This document shows positions 35,106 through 45,231 of a stretch of 64,000 bases of DNA, piece after piece (the first letter of the stretch is position 1; the number at the start of each line of letters is the position of its first letter). Source of the stretch: Skermanella aerolata KACC 11604. Its GTDB lineage: Bacteria; Pseudomonadota; Alphaproteobacteria; Azospirillales; Azospirillaceae. The notes beneath the pieces are model-generated. The model was given only the letters and a program-made list of their open reading frames with translations, was not told where the DNA came from and made no database searches. The translations under genes and the position numbers were made by a program. The DNA is taken from contig NZ_AVFK01000001.1 in NCBI RefSeq assembly GCF_000936425.1, positions 186,001 to 250,000 of the forward strand. The letters are read 5' to 3'.

Positions 35106-35151
35106 TCGTGAATGCCTTCCCTGCTTTTCTTGGTTCGGCGGCCGTGTCCGG

Positions 35152-35583
35152 TCAGGGCACCACCGTTACCGGGACGGGCGACGCCTGGATCAGGGCGAGC
35201 GCCATGCCGCCCAGTATCCTGCGGGCTACTGAGAAGCCTCCGGTGCGCCCGATGACGATCTGCGCATCGGGCTTCTGCTCGGCGATCTCACAGATCAGTT
35301 CGGCCGCATGCCCGTAGCGCACGTCGCTGGTGACGGCGATGTTCTGGGCCTCCAGGCTCTGGATCGCCGGTGCTATCAGTTCCGCCGCCCGCGACAGTTC
35401 CTCCGTTCGCCGTTTATGGCGTTCCTCCAGTTCCTGAGCAGTCAGAAAGCTGTAGGGCGACCACTCAAGGATATGGACGACATGGATCGTCGCTCCGGTC
35501 GCCTTGGCCGCCGCCGCTGCAAAAGCGAGCGCCCGTTGCGATGCTTCCGTTTTGTCGAAACCTACGATGAGAGTTCCAGGCAC
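35152..35583 (-). CDS. Universal stress protein (UspA family)
   Basis: A 143-residue single-domain UspA protein, starting with GTG at 35583 behind AAAGGAG. Family features: [21 protein letters not shown] at the N-terminus and the nucleotide-binding stretch [22 protein letters not shown], followed by the final strand VPVTVV. The usual Ser or Thr after the last glycine of the ATP motif is Met here. Such proteins are often encoded beside amino-acid symporters and may regulate them. Confidence 0.88.
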   Translation of the reverse strand: MPGTLIVGFDKTEASQRALAFAAAAAKATGATIHVVHILEWSPYSFLTAQELEERHKRRTEELSRAAELIAPAIQSLEAQNIAVTSDVRYGHAAELICEIAEQKPDAQIVIGRTGGFSVARRILGGMALALIQASPVPVTVVP

Positions 35584-35789
35584 GCATTGATCTCCTTTCC
35601 ATGAAAGGGTTGCTTCCTGGCAACGTCTGAAATCCTTCTTTGTCATTATGAAAAATAGCCACGAAGTCTTTTTTATCCCGCCTTCGGCATAGGATGAAAG
35701 GTGTGCCGGAGCGATTGACGAAGATAGACTTGCGTGCGGTCGACTTAATGCCCGGCTCAGGAATAGCGTTCCGCGCCGATCAAAATCGG

Positions 35790-36332
35790 TCAGGACGCCA
35801 GATCGGCCAATCCGGCGGCTTTGGAGGGCAAGGGCACATCGCTGAGCGCTGACGTCGATCCATCGCTCGACGGACCGACGACGCTGAGGCTGCCATCGGT
35901 CTCAAGCACGACCGCTTCGACTTGTGCCAAGCTTGCAAAGCCGCTGGAGCGGACGGCGGCCATCACCTCTTCCGGCGCTACGCGAGCATCGATGAGAGCG
36001 TCATGCAGGAATTCTCCCCGGTGGAGGAGCATCGTCGGTTCGGCCTTGATGAGATCCTTGAAGAACTGCGACCGGACCGACGTCCAGGCGACGATCAACT
36101 GAAGACCTATCAGCACGCAGAAACCCAGCACTCCTTCCGCCAGCGCCACGTCCTTCGACAGCAGGACCGTCGCCAGTGTCGATCCCAGCGCAACAGTCAC
36201 GACGAAATCGAATGCGTTCATCTTGGAAAGTGTTCGCTTGCCGGTGACCCGAATGAGCGCAACGATGGCGATATAAGCCAATACGCCCACTACGAAGGTC
36301 CTGAGCAGTCCGTCCCAATTATCGAAAAACAT
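35790..36332 (-). CDS. DUF421 membrane protein (YetF-like)
   Basis: A 180-residue protein with three N-terminal membrane helices and a C-terminal soluble domain. The DUF421 hallmarks ALIRVTGKRTLSKMNAFDFVVTVALGSTLAT and KAEPTMLLHRGEFLHDAL are present. An AGGAAAG site precedes the ATG. Function in this family is not firmly known. The last 25 residues are low-complexity Ser/Pro/Ala. Confidence 0.88.
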   Translation of the reverse strand: MFFDNWDGLLRTFVVGVLAYIAIVALIRVTGKRTLSKMNAFDFVVTVALGSTLATVLLSKDVALAEGVLGFCVLIGLQLIVAWTSVRSQFFKDLIKAEPTMLLHRGEFLHDALIDARVAPEEVMAAVRSSGFASLAQVEAVVLETDGSLSVVGPSSDGSTSALSDVPLPSKAAGLADLAS

Positions 36333-36539
36333 GAACTTTCCTGTCGAGTTTCGGTATTTCGTGAAGACTGCAAGTAGAGCCTTCGAGATTCTCCGCGACG
36401 ATTACAGAACCTGATAGCGGCGGTACGGTTCCCTTATGCTCGTTCCTGCCGATTTGCCCTTGTTTCGAGGCGTCCGGCGGCAAGCTTAATGGCGTTGCGC
36501 CAACGTCTTCGGGATATCGCCTATGCTTCGAGCCGCTCA

Positions 36540-37658
36540 ATGACCATGGTTCGCCAGATCGTCATCGTCGTGGCGCTTATTGCCGCCGCCGGAGCTATGT
36601 GGTGGTTCTTCGCCTCATCCCAGGAGGAGGGAGGAGCGACCGAAGCCCGATCCTCCCCATCGGCGGTAAAAGTGGAGGTAGCCGAAGCGCGGCTGGGTGA
36701 GATCGCGGAAGTGATCGAGGCGGTCGGCACGACCCGGCCCATCCAGTCGATCGACGTGATCGCCGATGCCAGCGGCCGGATCGACGAAATCCTGTTCGAG
36801 ACCGGACAGCGGGTCGAGCAGGGCCAGCCGCTTGTCAGGCTTGATCGCGGCATCCAGGAGGCCAATCTGGCCGGGGCGGAAGCGGAACTGGCGGATATCC
36901 GCGTGCAGCTGGAGCGGGCGCGGCAGCTCGTCACCAGCCGGGCCGTGTCCGAGGCGCGCGTCGATGAGCTGGAAGCGGCATTCCTGGCTGCGGAAGCGCG
37001 CGTCGCGGCCGAACGGCAGCGCTTGCGGGACCGCACCACCAACGCCCCCTTCAGCGGCGTGGTCGGACTGCGGGAGGGCGATGTCGGCGCCCGCATCACC
37101 GATACCACCGTCCTGACCCGGCTCGACGACTTGTCCGTGATCGAACTGGAGTTTCAGGTGCCGGAACGGTTCTTCGGCGCGATCCGCTTGGGCCAGACGG
37201 TCAAGGCGACCAGCACCGCTTTCCCCGATACCGTGTTTGCCGGGCAGGTTGCGGCCATCGACACCAGGATCGATGCCGTGTCCCGGTCGTTCCGGGTGCG
37301 TGCGGAGCTGCCCAATTCCGACGCCGGCCTGCCCGGTGGCCTGTTCATGCTGGCCCGCATCACCCTGACGACCCGGCCGGACGCCGTCCTGATACCTGAG
37401 GAATCCGTCATGGCGGAGGGCCGCACCACCTTCGTCTACCGGATCGCAGGCACCCCGGCTGAACCGAAAGCCGAGCGGATCGAAATTCGCATCGGCCAGC
37501 GCCGCGTCGGCGAGGTCGAGGTGGTGGAAGGCTTGGCCGCCGGCGACCGCGTGGTGACGGCCGGGCTGCAACGGCTGCGCTCCGGCGCTCCCGTCCGCCT
37601 GTCGGAGCCGCCCGGCAATCCACCTTCCCAGAGGAACGTGGCGGAGCGGGCGCCATGA
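36540..37658 (+). CDS. RND efflux periplasmic adaptor subunit
   Basis: A roughly 372-residue membrane-fusion protein. It has an N-terminal membrane anchor (VRQIVIVVALIAAAGAMWWFF), the lipoyl/barrel-sandwich halves (VDVIADASGRIDEILFETGQRVEQGQPLVRLD and FSGVVGLREGDVG) separated by a coiled-coil hairpin rich in Ala, Glu and Arg, and the beta-barrel region. No good ribosome-binding site marks the start; an ATG at 36489 is also in frame. It is coupled to the pump by an ATGA overlap. No outer-membrane channel is encoded nearby. Confidence 0.88.
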   Translation: MTMVRQIVIVVALIAAAGAMWWFFASSQEEGGATEARSSPSAVKVEVAEARLGEIAEVIEAVGTTRPIQSIDVIADASGRIDEILFETGQRVEQGQPLVRLDRGIQEANLAGAEAELADIRVQLERARQLVTSRAVSEARVDELEAAFLAAEARVAAERQRLRDRTTNAPFSGVVGLREGDVGARITDTTVLTRLDDLSVIELEFQVPERFFGAIRLGQTVKATSTAFPDTVFAGQVAAIDTRIDAVSRSFRVRAELPNSDAGLPGGLFMLARITLTTRPDAVLIPEESVMAEGRTTFVYRIAGTPAEPKAERIEIRIGQRRVGEVEVVEGLAAGDRVVTAGLQRLRSGAPVRLSEPPGNPPSQRNVAERAP

Positions 37659-40600
37659 TCTCCGACTTCAGCATCAGGCGTCCGGTCCTCGCCATCGTCC
37701 TCAGCGCGTTGATCGTGGTGATCGGCATCGCGGCCCTGCTGCGGCTGCCGGTCCGTGAGCTTCCCGACGTCGATACCGCCGTTGTCACCGTCACGACGAC
37801 CTATGAAGGCGCAGCACCCGAGATCATCGACACCGAAGTCATCGAGGTTCTGGAAGGCGCCATCAGCGGTGTGGACGGCATTCGCAGCATCCGATCCTCA
37901 AGCAGGCTGGGGCGCGGCCGGATCGTGGTGGAGTTCGTCACGTCGCGCGACATAGATCAGGCCGCCAACGACGTCCGCGACGCGGTCGGCCGTGTCCTGG
38001 TCGATCTGCCGGACGAGGCGGATACGCCCGAGATCGTCAAGACAGACAGCGACGCCCAGCCGATCCTGCGGATCGCGGTCACCAGCGACCGCATGACGCC
38101 AGCCGACATCAACGACTATGCCAGCCGCTTCATCGTCGACCGCTTGTCCGTCCTGAATGGCGTGGCGCAGGTCGAGATTTTCGGCGAACGGCGCTATGCT
38201 ATCCGGATCTGGCTGAACCGCGAAGCCCTCGCTGCCCGGAACTTGACGGTAGCGGATGTCGAGGCGGCGCTCCGGCGCAACAACGTGGAACTGCCGGCGG
38301 GCGAACTGGAATCGATCTCCCGGCAATTCACGGTGCGCACCGATACCCGGCTGACCAGCCCGGAGGAGTTCCGCGACATCGTGGTGGCCCAGGCCGCCAA
38401 CTATCCCATCCGCCTTGGCGATCTGGCGGAGGTCGAACTGGGAGTTGAGGACGACAACTCGATCGTCAGGTCCAACGGCGAAGCCGCCGTCGGCCTCGGC
38501 GTCCTGCGGCAGTCGCAGGCCAATACCATCGAAGTCAGCAATCAAGTCCGTGCGGAACTGGAGGCGCTGAGGCCGACGCTGCCGGAAGGCATGTCGATCA
38601 TGGTCAGCTCCGACGACGCCTTGTTCATCTCCAAATCCATCGAGGAGGTGGTGGTAGCGCTCGGCATGTCGGTGCTGCTGGTCGTCGCGGTGATCTTCCT
38701 GTTCCTGCACTCCGTGCGGGCGACGATCGTGCCCGCCGTCACCATCCCGGTCGCCGTGATCGGTACGCTGGCCTTCATCTATGCCTTCGGCTTCTCGATC
38801 AACATCCTGACCCTGCTGGCATTGCTGCTCGCCATCGGGCTGGTGGTGGACGACGCCATCGTGGTGCTGGAGAACATCCAGCGCCGGGTCGAGGCTGGTG
38901 AAAAGCCGCTGGCCGCGGCCTTCCTGGGCACCCGGCAGGTGACATTCGCGGTGATCGCGACCTCGCTGACCCTGATCGCGGTGTTCGTGCCGATCTCCAC
39001 GCTGGAAGGGCAGGTCGGCCGCCTCTTCGCGGAATTCGGGCTGGTCATGGCGGCGGCCGTCGCGATCTCGACCTTCGTGGCGCTGTCGCTCTGCGCGATG
39101 CTGTGCTCCAAGCTGCTGCGCGGCACCGAGAAACCGGGGAGGATCGGGCGGTCGCTGGAGAGTGCCTTCAACGGCATGGCCAACGGCTATCGCCGCCTGC
39201 TCGACCGTGCGATCCGGGCGCCGGTCGTCGTGCTGGCGGTCGCCGGCGTGATCTCCGCCGGCACGGTCTTTCTGTACGATATCCTGCCGCGTGAGCTGAC
39301 ACCGACCGAGGACCGGGGTGTCTTCTTCATTCCGGTGACCTCTCCCGAAGGCGCCACCGCCGGCTACACCGACGCCAACGTTGCCCGCATCGAGGACGTC
39401 CTGGCCCCGCTCCGAGCTTCCGGGGAGGCGGAGCGCGTGTTCGCGATCGTGGGTTTCCGCAACCAGCCGGGCCGGGGCTTCGTCGTCGTCGGCCTATCGG
39501 ATTGGGACGAACGGGATCGCAGTCAGCGGGAGATCGTCAACTCGATCATCCCCGATATCGCCGGCATCCCCGGCGTCCGCGCCTTTCCCGTCAATCCGGC
39601 GGCTCTCGGCCAGCGGGGCAGCAGCGCGCCGCTCCAGGTCGTGATCGGCGGGCAGGACTACGAAGTCATCCAGGAATGGGCCGACCGGATCGTCGAACGC
39701 GCGGCGGACAATCCAGGACTTCAGAACGTCGAAACCGACTTCGAAGCGACCCGGCCACAGTTCAACGTGCGGATCGACCGGCGCAAGGCCGACGACCTGG
39801 AAATCGGGATCGAGCAGATCGGCGGCACGCTCCAGACGATGCTGGCATCGCGCGAGGTGACCGACTTCATCAACAGGGGCAGGGTCTATCCGGTCATCCT
39901 CCAGGCCCGCGACACCGACCGGCAAACTCCCGCCGACCTGACCAACATCTTCGTCCGCTCCGGCGAGGACGGCGCGCTGGTGCCGCTCAACGCGCTGGTA
40001 ACGCTGGACGAACTGGCGGCGCCTCCCGAACTGCTGCGCTACGACCGGCTGCCGTCGATCACCGTTTCGGCCTCGCTGGCCGACGGCTACGACCTGGGTT
40101 CGGCGATAGACTACATCAACGCGATAGCGGAAGAGGAACTGCCGCCCGAAGGACGCCTCAGCTACACCGGCCAGAGCCAGCAGTTCCTGGAGACGTCGAG
40201 CGGGATCGCCATCACCTTCGGGATCGCACTGCTGATCGTCTTCCTGGTGCTGGCCGCCCAGTTCGAAAGCTTCATCCATCCGCTGATCATCATGCTGTCG
40301 GTGCCGCTGGGGCTTGCCGGCGCTCTTGGCGCACTGGCGCTGGCGGGGCTGTCGCTCAACATCTACAGCCAGGTCGGGATGGTCCTGCTGATCGGCCTGA
40401 TGGCCAAGAACGGCATCCTGATCGTCGAGTTCGCCAATCAGCTCCGGGCGGAGGGGATGGACATCCGGCAAGCGATCACCGAAGGCTCGGCCCTGCGCTT
40501 CCGGCCGATCCTGATGACCGTCCTCTCGACGGTCCTGGGATCGGTGCCGCTGATACTGGCAAGCGGCGCCGGCGCCGAAAGCCGTGTCGCCATCGGCACC

Positions 40601-40765
40601 GTCATCATCGGAGGGCTGAGCGTCGCCTCGCTGCTGACGCTGTTCGTGACGCCCGTGCTCTACGATCTGCTGGCCCGCTTCACCCGCCCCGCCAATGCGG
40701 TGGCGGAAGAGCTGAGCGGTCAGCTACGGGAGCTTCGGCAAACCAAACATCAGCCTGCCGAGTGA
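37655..40765 (+). CDS. RND multidrug-type efflux permease
   Basis: A 1036-residue inner-membrane proton antiporter of the HAE-1 (AcrB/MdtB) type, with twelve membrane helices and two large periplasmic loops. The proton-relay residues are visible: the Asp pair in GLVVDDAIVVLENIQRR and the Lys in GLMAKNGILIVEFANQLR. The N-terminus (FSIRRPVLAIVLSALIVVIG) is standard. It exports small molecules together with the adjacent adaptor. The substrate cannot be told from sequence. Confidence 0.95.
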   Translation: MISDFSIRRPVLAIVLSALIVVIGIAALLRLPVRELPDVDTAVVTVTTTYEGAAPEIIDTEVIEVLEGAISGVDGIRSIRSSSRLGRGRIVVEFVTSRDIDQAANDVRDAVGRVLVDLPDEADTPEIVKTDSDAQPILRIAVTSDRMTPADINDYASRFIVDRLSVLNGVAQVEIFGERRYAIRIWLNREALAARNLTVADVEAALRRNNVELPAGELESISRQFTVRTDTRLTSPEEFRDIVVAQAANYPIRLGDLAEVELGVEDDNSIVRSNGEAAVGLGVLRQSQANTIEVSNQVRAELEALRPTLPEGMSIMVSSDDALFISKSIEEVVVALGMSVLLVVAVIFLFLHSVRATIVPAVTIPVAVIGTLAFIYAFGFSINILTLLALLLAIGLVVDDAIVVLENIQRRVEAGEKPLAAAFLGTRQVTFAVIATSLTLIAVFVPISTLEGQVGRLFAEFGLVMAAAVAISTFVALSLCAMLCSKLLRGTEKPGRIGRSLESAFNGMANGYRRLLDRAIRAPVVVLAVAGVISAGTVFLYDILPRELTPTEDRGVFFIPVTSPEGATAGYTDANVARIEDVLAPLRASGEAERVFAIVGFRNQPGRGFVVVGLSDWDERDRSQREIVNSIIPDIAGIPGVRAFPVNPAALGQRGSSAPLQVVIGGQDYEVIQEWADRIVERAADNPGLQNVETDFEATRPQFNVRIDRRKADDLEIGIEQIGGTLQTMLASREVTDFINRGRVYPVILQARDTDRQTPADLTNIFVRSGEDGALVPLNALVTLDELAAPPELLRYDRLPSITVSASLADGYDLGSAIDYINAIAEEELPPEGRLSYTGQSQQFLETSSGIAITFGIALLIVFLVLAAQFESFIHPLIIMLSVPLGLAGALGALALAGLSLNIYSQVGMVLLIGLMAKNGILIVEFANQLRAEGMDIRQAITEGSALRFRPILMTVLSTVLGSVPLILASGAGAESRVAIGTVIIGGLSVASLLTLFVTPVLYDLLARFTRPANAVAEELSGQLRELRQTKHQPAE

Positions 40766-40907
40766 TTTGGATCAACCTATAACTCTCTGCATCGTGCCAC
40801 AAAGCCTGGGGTTGAGGTGCTGCCGCCGGTACAACGGCAGGATCGCTTTTCCATCGGCGGCAGGATAAGGTGCCGCTGGAAATCTCCATTGCAGGAGCGC
40901 AGAAGCC

Positions 40908-43364
40908 TTGAATGGCCACGGAGACAGGCTGCCCCCCAAAGCTTTGCCTGAAGACGAAAAACCGGGGGACGTATTGCACACAGCATTGAGCCGTCTTCCT
41001 CTCAGGCTTGTCATAGTCGCCGGTCTTCTTCCGCTCATACTTCTCGGGGCCGCGTTCCTGAGAGTGCTCAGCGTCGAGAGGACGACCGCTATTGAGGAGA
41101 TGCTCGAACAGAGCGCAGTCGCCGCCGAGATGGCAATCAGCCTGTATGTCGGGCAGGAAACCGGACGTCTCGAAGGGTTGGCAGCCTCATCCTCCCTCGA
41201 TTCGGGAAACTGGACCTCCTTCCGGATCGAGGCCCGGCGTTTGATCGACCGGCATCCCCATTGGCTGAACATCATCGTTACGGACGACAGCCGGCAGGTC
41301 TTCAACGAGCGCCTGGGACCTGAACAGCCGATTCCTCCCGTGCGCGATCTGGACAGCGTGCGCACTGTTTTCGAAAGCGGCCGTCCTGCCGTCGGAAACC
41401 TCGCTCCCGGTGCCAACGGTACGCTTGGGGCGGCATTCCGCGTCCCTGTCTTTCGCAATGGCCTTGTCCGATACACCCTGGTTGCTCCGGCTGCGCCAAC
41501 GCTTTTCTCACGGGTACTCCGCGAACAAAAGCTGCCGGCCGGCTGGACCGCCTTGGTCGTCGACGCGAACGGTATCGTCGCCGGGCACTCGTCGGATGCG
41601 GAAACCACGGTGGGAAAGCCAATCGGCACGCCTTTGGCGGACCCGCTGCCGGGGGCGGGGACCATGACCGGCACGGTCAGCATGCCCGATGGCACGGATT
41701 ACCGCATCGCCGTGGCCGCGGCCATCGCACCGGGATGGCGCGTGGCCGTCATGGCGCCGGCGTTGCTGGTCGGAGCACCGGCGCGCTTCGGCGAGTATGC
41801 GGTCTGGGGGGCGGTCGCGAGCGGCGCCGTCCTGGCGGTCGTCCTGATCGGGGCACTGCTCAGCGCAGCGACGAGCCGCCGGACGCTGGACAACCTGTCG
41901 CGCCTTCACGCCCGGGCAGTGGCGGGCGACGCGGCCCTGGCGCGGAGCGAGGCACAGTTCCGCACGCTGGCGGAATCGATGCCCGCCCTGTTGTTCGTAA
42001 CCAACTCGGCTGGCGAGAATATCTACACCAATCCACGGTTTCAGGAATACTGCGGTTTGAGAGCGGAGGACTTGCTCGGCACCGGCTGGCATGCCGTGGC
42101 CCACCCCGAGGACAGGGATCGAGCTGCCTGTCTTTGGGACCGCGCCGTGCGATCCGGAACGATATACGAGGCGGAGTACAGGTTCCGGCGTTCCGACGGC
42201 GCCTGGCGCTGGTTCCTGGGCCGTGCGATACCGCAACGGAACGATGACGGCAATATAGAGCGGTGGGTAGGCACCTGTACCGACATCCAGGCCATGAGAG
42301 AGGCCGAGGAGCGGCTGCACCTGCTGATGCGGGAGGTGGACCATCGGGCCAAGAACGCCCTGGCGGTTGTCCAATCGATCCTGTACCTGTCCCGCGCCGA
42401 CGATCCGGCCACCTTTGCGGAAGCGGTTGAAGGCCGTATCAACGCCATGGCGCGGGTCCATTCGCTGCTTTCGGCCAGCCGCTGGTCGGGCGTTATGCTC
42501 GGCGAACTGATCACTCGTGAACTGGCGGCGTTCTCCACGCGGCGCCGCGTCGATATCCAAGGTCCGGCAGTGGCGCTCAGGCCGGAAGCGGCCCAGGCGG
42601 TGGCACTGGTGCTCCACGAACTCGCGACCAACGCCGCCAAGTACGGCGCCCTGGCGGCGGACGGAGGCCGGCTGGCCGTCACATGGTCTCTCAGAGAAAA
42701 TCCGCGGGAACTCACCCTGGTCTGGCGCGAGGAGGGCGGACCGGCGCTTGTGGAACCGCCCAAGGGCAGGGGCTTCGGCATGGTCATGATCGAGCAGGTG
42801 GTGGGGCGTCAGCTGAACGGGCGGCTCGACTTCGACTGGCGCAGCATTGGCTTGTGCTGCACCATGGCCTACCCGGAGGACTGTTTCACGGTGGGCGGCG
42901 TGGTCGGCGCACCCGCGGAGCCCGCCCCGGAGGATGCGAACAGCCTGCCATCTCCCGGCGGCCGCTCCATCCTGGTGGTGGAGGATGAAGCGATCACGGC
43001 ATTGGCTGCCGTGCAGACGTTGGAGGAGGCCGGTTTCACCGTCATAGGTCCGGCGGCGCGTGTCGGTGAGGCGATCGATCTGCTGCGGACAAGCCTTCCC
43101 GACGCGGCCATGCTCGATATCAACCTGTTCGGAAGTCCGGCGTATCCGATCGCCGAGGCGCTGAAAGGCCGGGGCATCCCCTTCCTGTTCTGTACAGGCT
43201 ATCAGGACCTGAACCATGTCGATGGCATCATGGAAGATGTACCGGTCCTGTCGAAGCCGGTCGCAGCAGGCAAGCTTGTCCGCGAACTGACCAAGCTGAT
43301 CGCGGACAACGCCGCTTCTCAGGTTGGACAGCCGGCGCACGGTGCCGATGCCCGGCAGACATGA
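40908..43364 (+). CDS. Hybrid sensor histidine kinase (HWE/HisKA_2 type) with receiver domain
   Basis: An 818-residue protein, probably starting with TTG behind CAGGAG. In order: membrane helix (about 31-52), an extracellular sensor region (about 55-285, Cache-like), a second helix (about 300-322), a PAS domain (about 345-465: FRTLAESMPALLFVTNSAGENIYTN), the HWE/HisKA_2 kinase with phospho-acceptor His479 in REVDHRAKNALAVVQ and the ATP-site region LHELATNAAKYGAL, then a receiver domain with phospho-acceptor Asp737. No DNA-binding output is attached or adjacent. It follows the RND pump genes, but regulation of them is only a guess. Confidence 0.9.
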   Translation: MNGHGDRLPPKALPEDEKPGDVLHTALSRLPLRLVIVAGLLPLILLGAAFLRVLSVERTTAIEEMLEQSAVAAEMAISLYVGQETGRLEGLAASSSLDSGNWTSFRIEARRLIDRHPHWLNIIVTDDSRQVFNERLGPEQPIPPVRDLDSVRTVFESGRPAVGNLAPGANGTLGAAFRVPVFRNGLVRYTLVAPAAPTLFSRVLREQKLPAGWTALVVDANGIVAGHSSDAETTVGKPIGTPLADPLPGAGTMTGTVSMPDGTDYRIAVAAAIAPGWRVAVMAPALLVGAPARFGEYAVWGAVASGAVLAVVLIGALLSAATSRRTLDNLSRLHARAVAGDAALARSEAQFRTLAESMPALLFVTNSAGENIYTNPRFQEYCGLRAEDLLGTGWHAVAHPEDRDRAACLWDRAVRSGTIYEAEYRFRRSDGAWRWFLGRAIPQRNDDGNIERWVGTCTDIQAMREAEERLHLLMREVDHRAKNALAVVQSILYLSRADDPATFAEAVEGRINAMARVHSLLSASRWSGVMLGELITRELAAFSTRRRVDIQGPAVALRPEAAQAVALVLHELATNAAKYGALAADGGRLAVTWSLRENPRELTLVWREEGGPALVEPPKGRGFGMVMIEQVVGRQLNGRLDFDWRSIGLCCTMAYPEDCFTVGGVVGAPAEPAPEDANSLPSPGGRSILVVEDEAITALAAVQTLEEAGFTVIGPAARVGEAIDLLRTSLPDAAMLDINLFGSPAYPIAEALKGRGIPFLFCTGYQDLNHVDGIMEDVPVLSKPVAAGKLVRELTKLIADNAASQVGQPAHGADARQT

Positions 43365-43490
43365 TCGTAAAACACAATCCCCGCCCTGAACTTCCGCTGC
43401 CCCAAAGGGTTCATTGCCGACGAATGACTGTATCGACCGGCCGTATCGACGCGGCGGCATAAAGATCGAAAAGGCGATGGGGAGACTTGA

Positions 43491-44807
43491 ATGCTTGGCG
43501 CACTAACCAACTGGTCGACAAACCTGGTCGAGCGTTATCTGCCCGATCCCTTCGTTCTCGTATTGCTTCTGACCCTGCTCGTCTACGCCGCCGGCATCCT
43601 GTTCGAGGGTGCTTCGCCGCTCGCCATGGCCCGCTATTGGGGCAGCGGGTTCTGGCAACTCCTGGAATTCGCCATGCAGATGGTGCTGGTGCTGGTGACC
43701 GGCTTCGTGCTGGCCAGCACGCCCTTCTTCCGGCGGATACTCTCCGCCATCGCAAGGCTGGCGAAGACTCCGGGACAGGCGATCGTCATCGTCACACTGG
43801 TGTCGCTGGCGGCGAGCTGGATCAACTGGGGCTTCGGCCTCGTCATCGGCGCCTTGTTCGCCCGGCAGCTCGCCCGCGCGGTTCCTCAAGTGGACTACCG
43901 GCTGCTGATCGCCAGCGCCTATTCGGGTTTCGTGATCTGGCACGGCGGCCTGTCCGGCTCGGTTCCACTGACCATCGCCACCCCCGGCCACTTCACCGAG
44001 AAGCTGATCGGGATCGTGCCGACCAGCCAGACGATCTTCAGCAGCTATAACCTGATCATCGTCGGTGCCCTGTTCATCCTGATCCCGCTGACCAATCGCC
44101 TGATGCTGGGCCATGGCGGCCGGCCCGTGCACGTCGATCCCGGCAAGCTTGTCGACATGGAACCGGAGAACGCCGGCCGTATCGCGCGTCCGGCCGACTG
44201 GCTGGAGCAGAGCCGCGTAATCTCCTGGACCGTCGGGCTGCTCGGGCTGCTGTTCATCGGCCTTTACGTGGCCGACAGGGGCTTGGCGCTGAACCTGAAC
44301 ATCGTCAATTTCATCTTCCTTTTCCTGGGGATACTGCTCCACGGCACGCCCTACCGTTTCCTGCACAGCCTGGAGGAGGCCGTGAAGGGGGCTGCCGGCA
44401 TCGTCATCCAGTTCCCGTTCTATGCCGGCATCATGGGGATGATGGTGGAATCCGGTCTGGCGAAGAGCTTGTCCGAATGGTTCGTCTCGTTCTCCACCGC
44501 CGATACGCTTCCCCTCTTCACCTTCTGGAGCGCCGGCCTGCTGAATATCCTGATCCCATCTGGCGGCGGCCAGTGGGCCGTCCAGTCGCAGGTAATGTTG
44601 CCGGCCGCCATGGAACTGAAGGCCGATCTGAACAGGGTAGCCATGGCTGTCGCCTGGGGCGATGCCTGGACCAACCTGATCCAGCCTTTTTGGGCGTTGC
44701 CGGCTCTGGCGATCGCGGGATTGAAGGCCAAGGACGTGATGGGCTTCTGCCTGATAGTCCTGTTCGTATCGGGAGCGGTGATCTCGGCGGGGTTGCTATG
44801 GGCGTGA
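43491..44807 (+). CDS. atoE: Short-chain fatty acid transporter (AtoE family)
   Basis: A 438-residue inner-membrane protein of the AtoE family with many hydrophobic segments. Typical stretches are NWSTNLVERYLPDPFVLVLLLTLLVYAAGI, SYSGFVIWHGGLSGSVPLTIATPGH-like sequence near residue 145 and NILIPSGGGQWAVQSQVMLPAA. A GGGGAG site precedes the start. It likely takes up butyrate, acetoacetate or similar short acids; no ato catabolic genes lie beside it. Confidence 0.9.
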   Translation: MLGALTNWSTNLVERYLPDPFVLVLLLTLLVYAAGILFEGASPLAMARYWGSGFWQLLEFAMQMVLVLVTGFVLASTPFFRRILSAIARLAKTPGQAIVIVTLVSLAASWINWGFGLVIGALFARQLARAVPQVDYRLLIASAYSGFVIWHGGLSGSVPLTIATPGHFTEKLIGIVPTSQTIFSSYNLIIVGALFILIPLTNRLMLGHGGRPVHVDPGKLVDMEPENAGRIARPADWLEQSRVISWTVGLLGLLFIGLYVADRGLALNLNIVNFIFLFLGILLHGTPYRFLHSLEEAVKGAAGIVIQFPFYAGIMGMMVESGLAKSLSEWFVSFSTADTLPLFTFWSAGLLNILIPSGGGQWAVQSQVMLPAAMELKADLNRVAMAVAWGDAWTNLIQPFWALPALAIAGLKAKDVMGFCLIVLFVSGAVISAGLLWA

Positions 44808-44829
44808 TGGGACGGACGGAGGCTGAGCT

Positions 44830-45126
44830 TTATCCGTCTCCCGCAGGAGCACCTTGATCGGGCGCGACCGCATCGGCATCGCCTTCGTCGCCAGAGGGCT
44901 CGTGTTCCGTATTCACCACGACCCACCAGCACTCTTCCGCCTGCAGGATGAACACCGCGTCCGGAGATTGGCCGTTGATCGACACGTAGAGATCGTCGTC
45001 CTCCTCCCCGGCGCCGGTCAGGTGCAAGGCCATCTGGCTGGAGGCAGGGTCCACTTCACCCGATGCTTCGAGCCATGTCACGTCGCTGCGCCAGAAGCGG
45101 CTGCCTCCCAGTCGCGCTATTTGCAT
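44830..45126 (-). pseudogene. glgX: C-terminal remnant of a glycogen-debranching enzyme
   Basis: A 98-residue frame resembling the C-terminal beta domain of GlgX/isoamylase-type enzymes: FWRSDVTWLEASGEVDPAS, QMALHLTGAGEEDDDLYVSI and WWVVVNTEHEPSGD. In complete enzymes these follow about 500 residues of catalytic barrel, which are absent here. No debranching catalytic motif exists upstream. It may be a transcribed but non-functional fragment, or a small domain kept for another reason. Confidence 0.5.
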
Positions 45127-45231
45127 ACGGAACTGTCGCTTGCTGTAAACATCCGGATCGTCCGATACTGGGTTCGATGCCCGCCACTCCGGAGGCTTAC
45201 GCTTCCGAATGGACGCATGTGGAGAAGTCCC

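Noticed and set aside
41508-43460. 650-residue antisense frame over the histidine kinase
   Set aside because: Arg-, Gly- and His-rich composition typical of a reversed high-GC gene; the plus strand carries a full kinase architecture.
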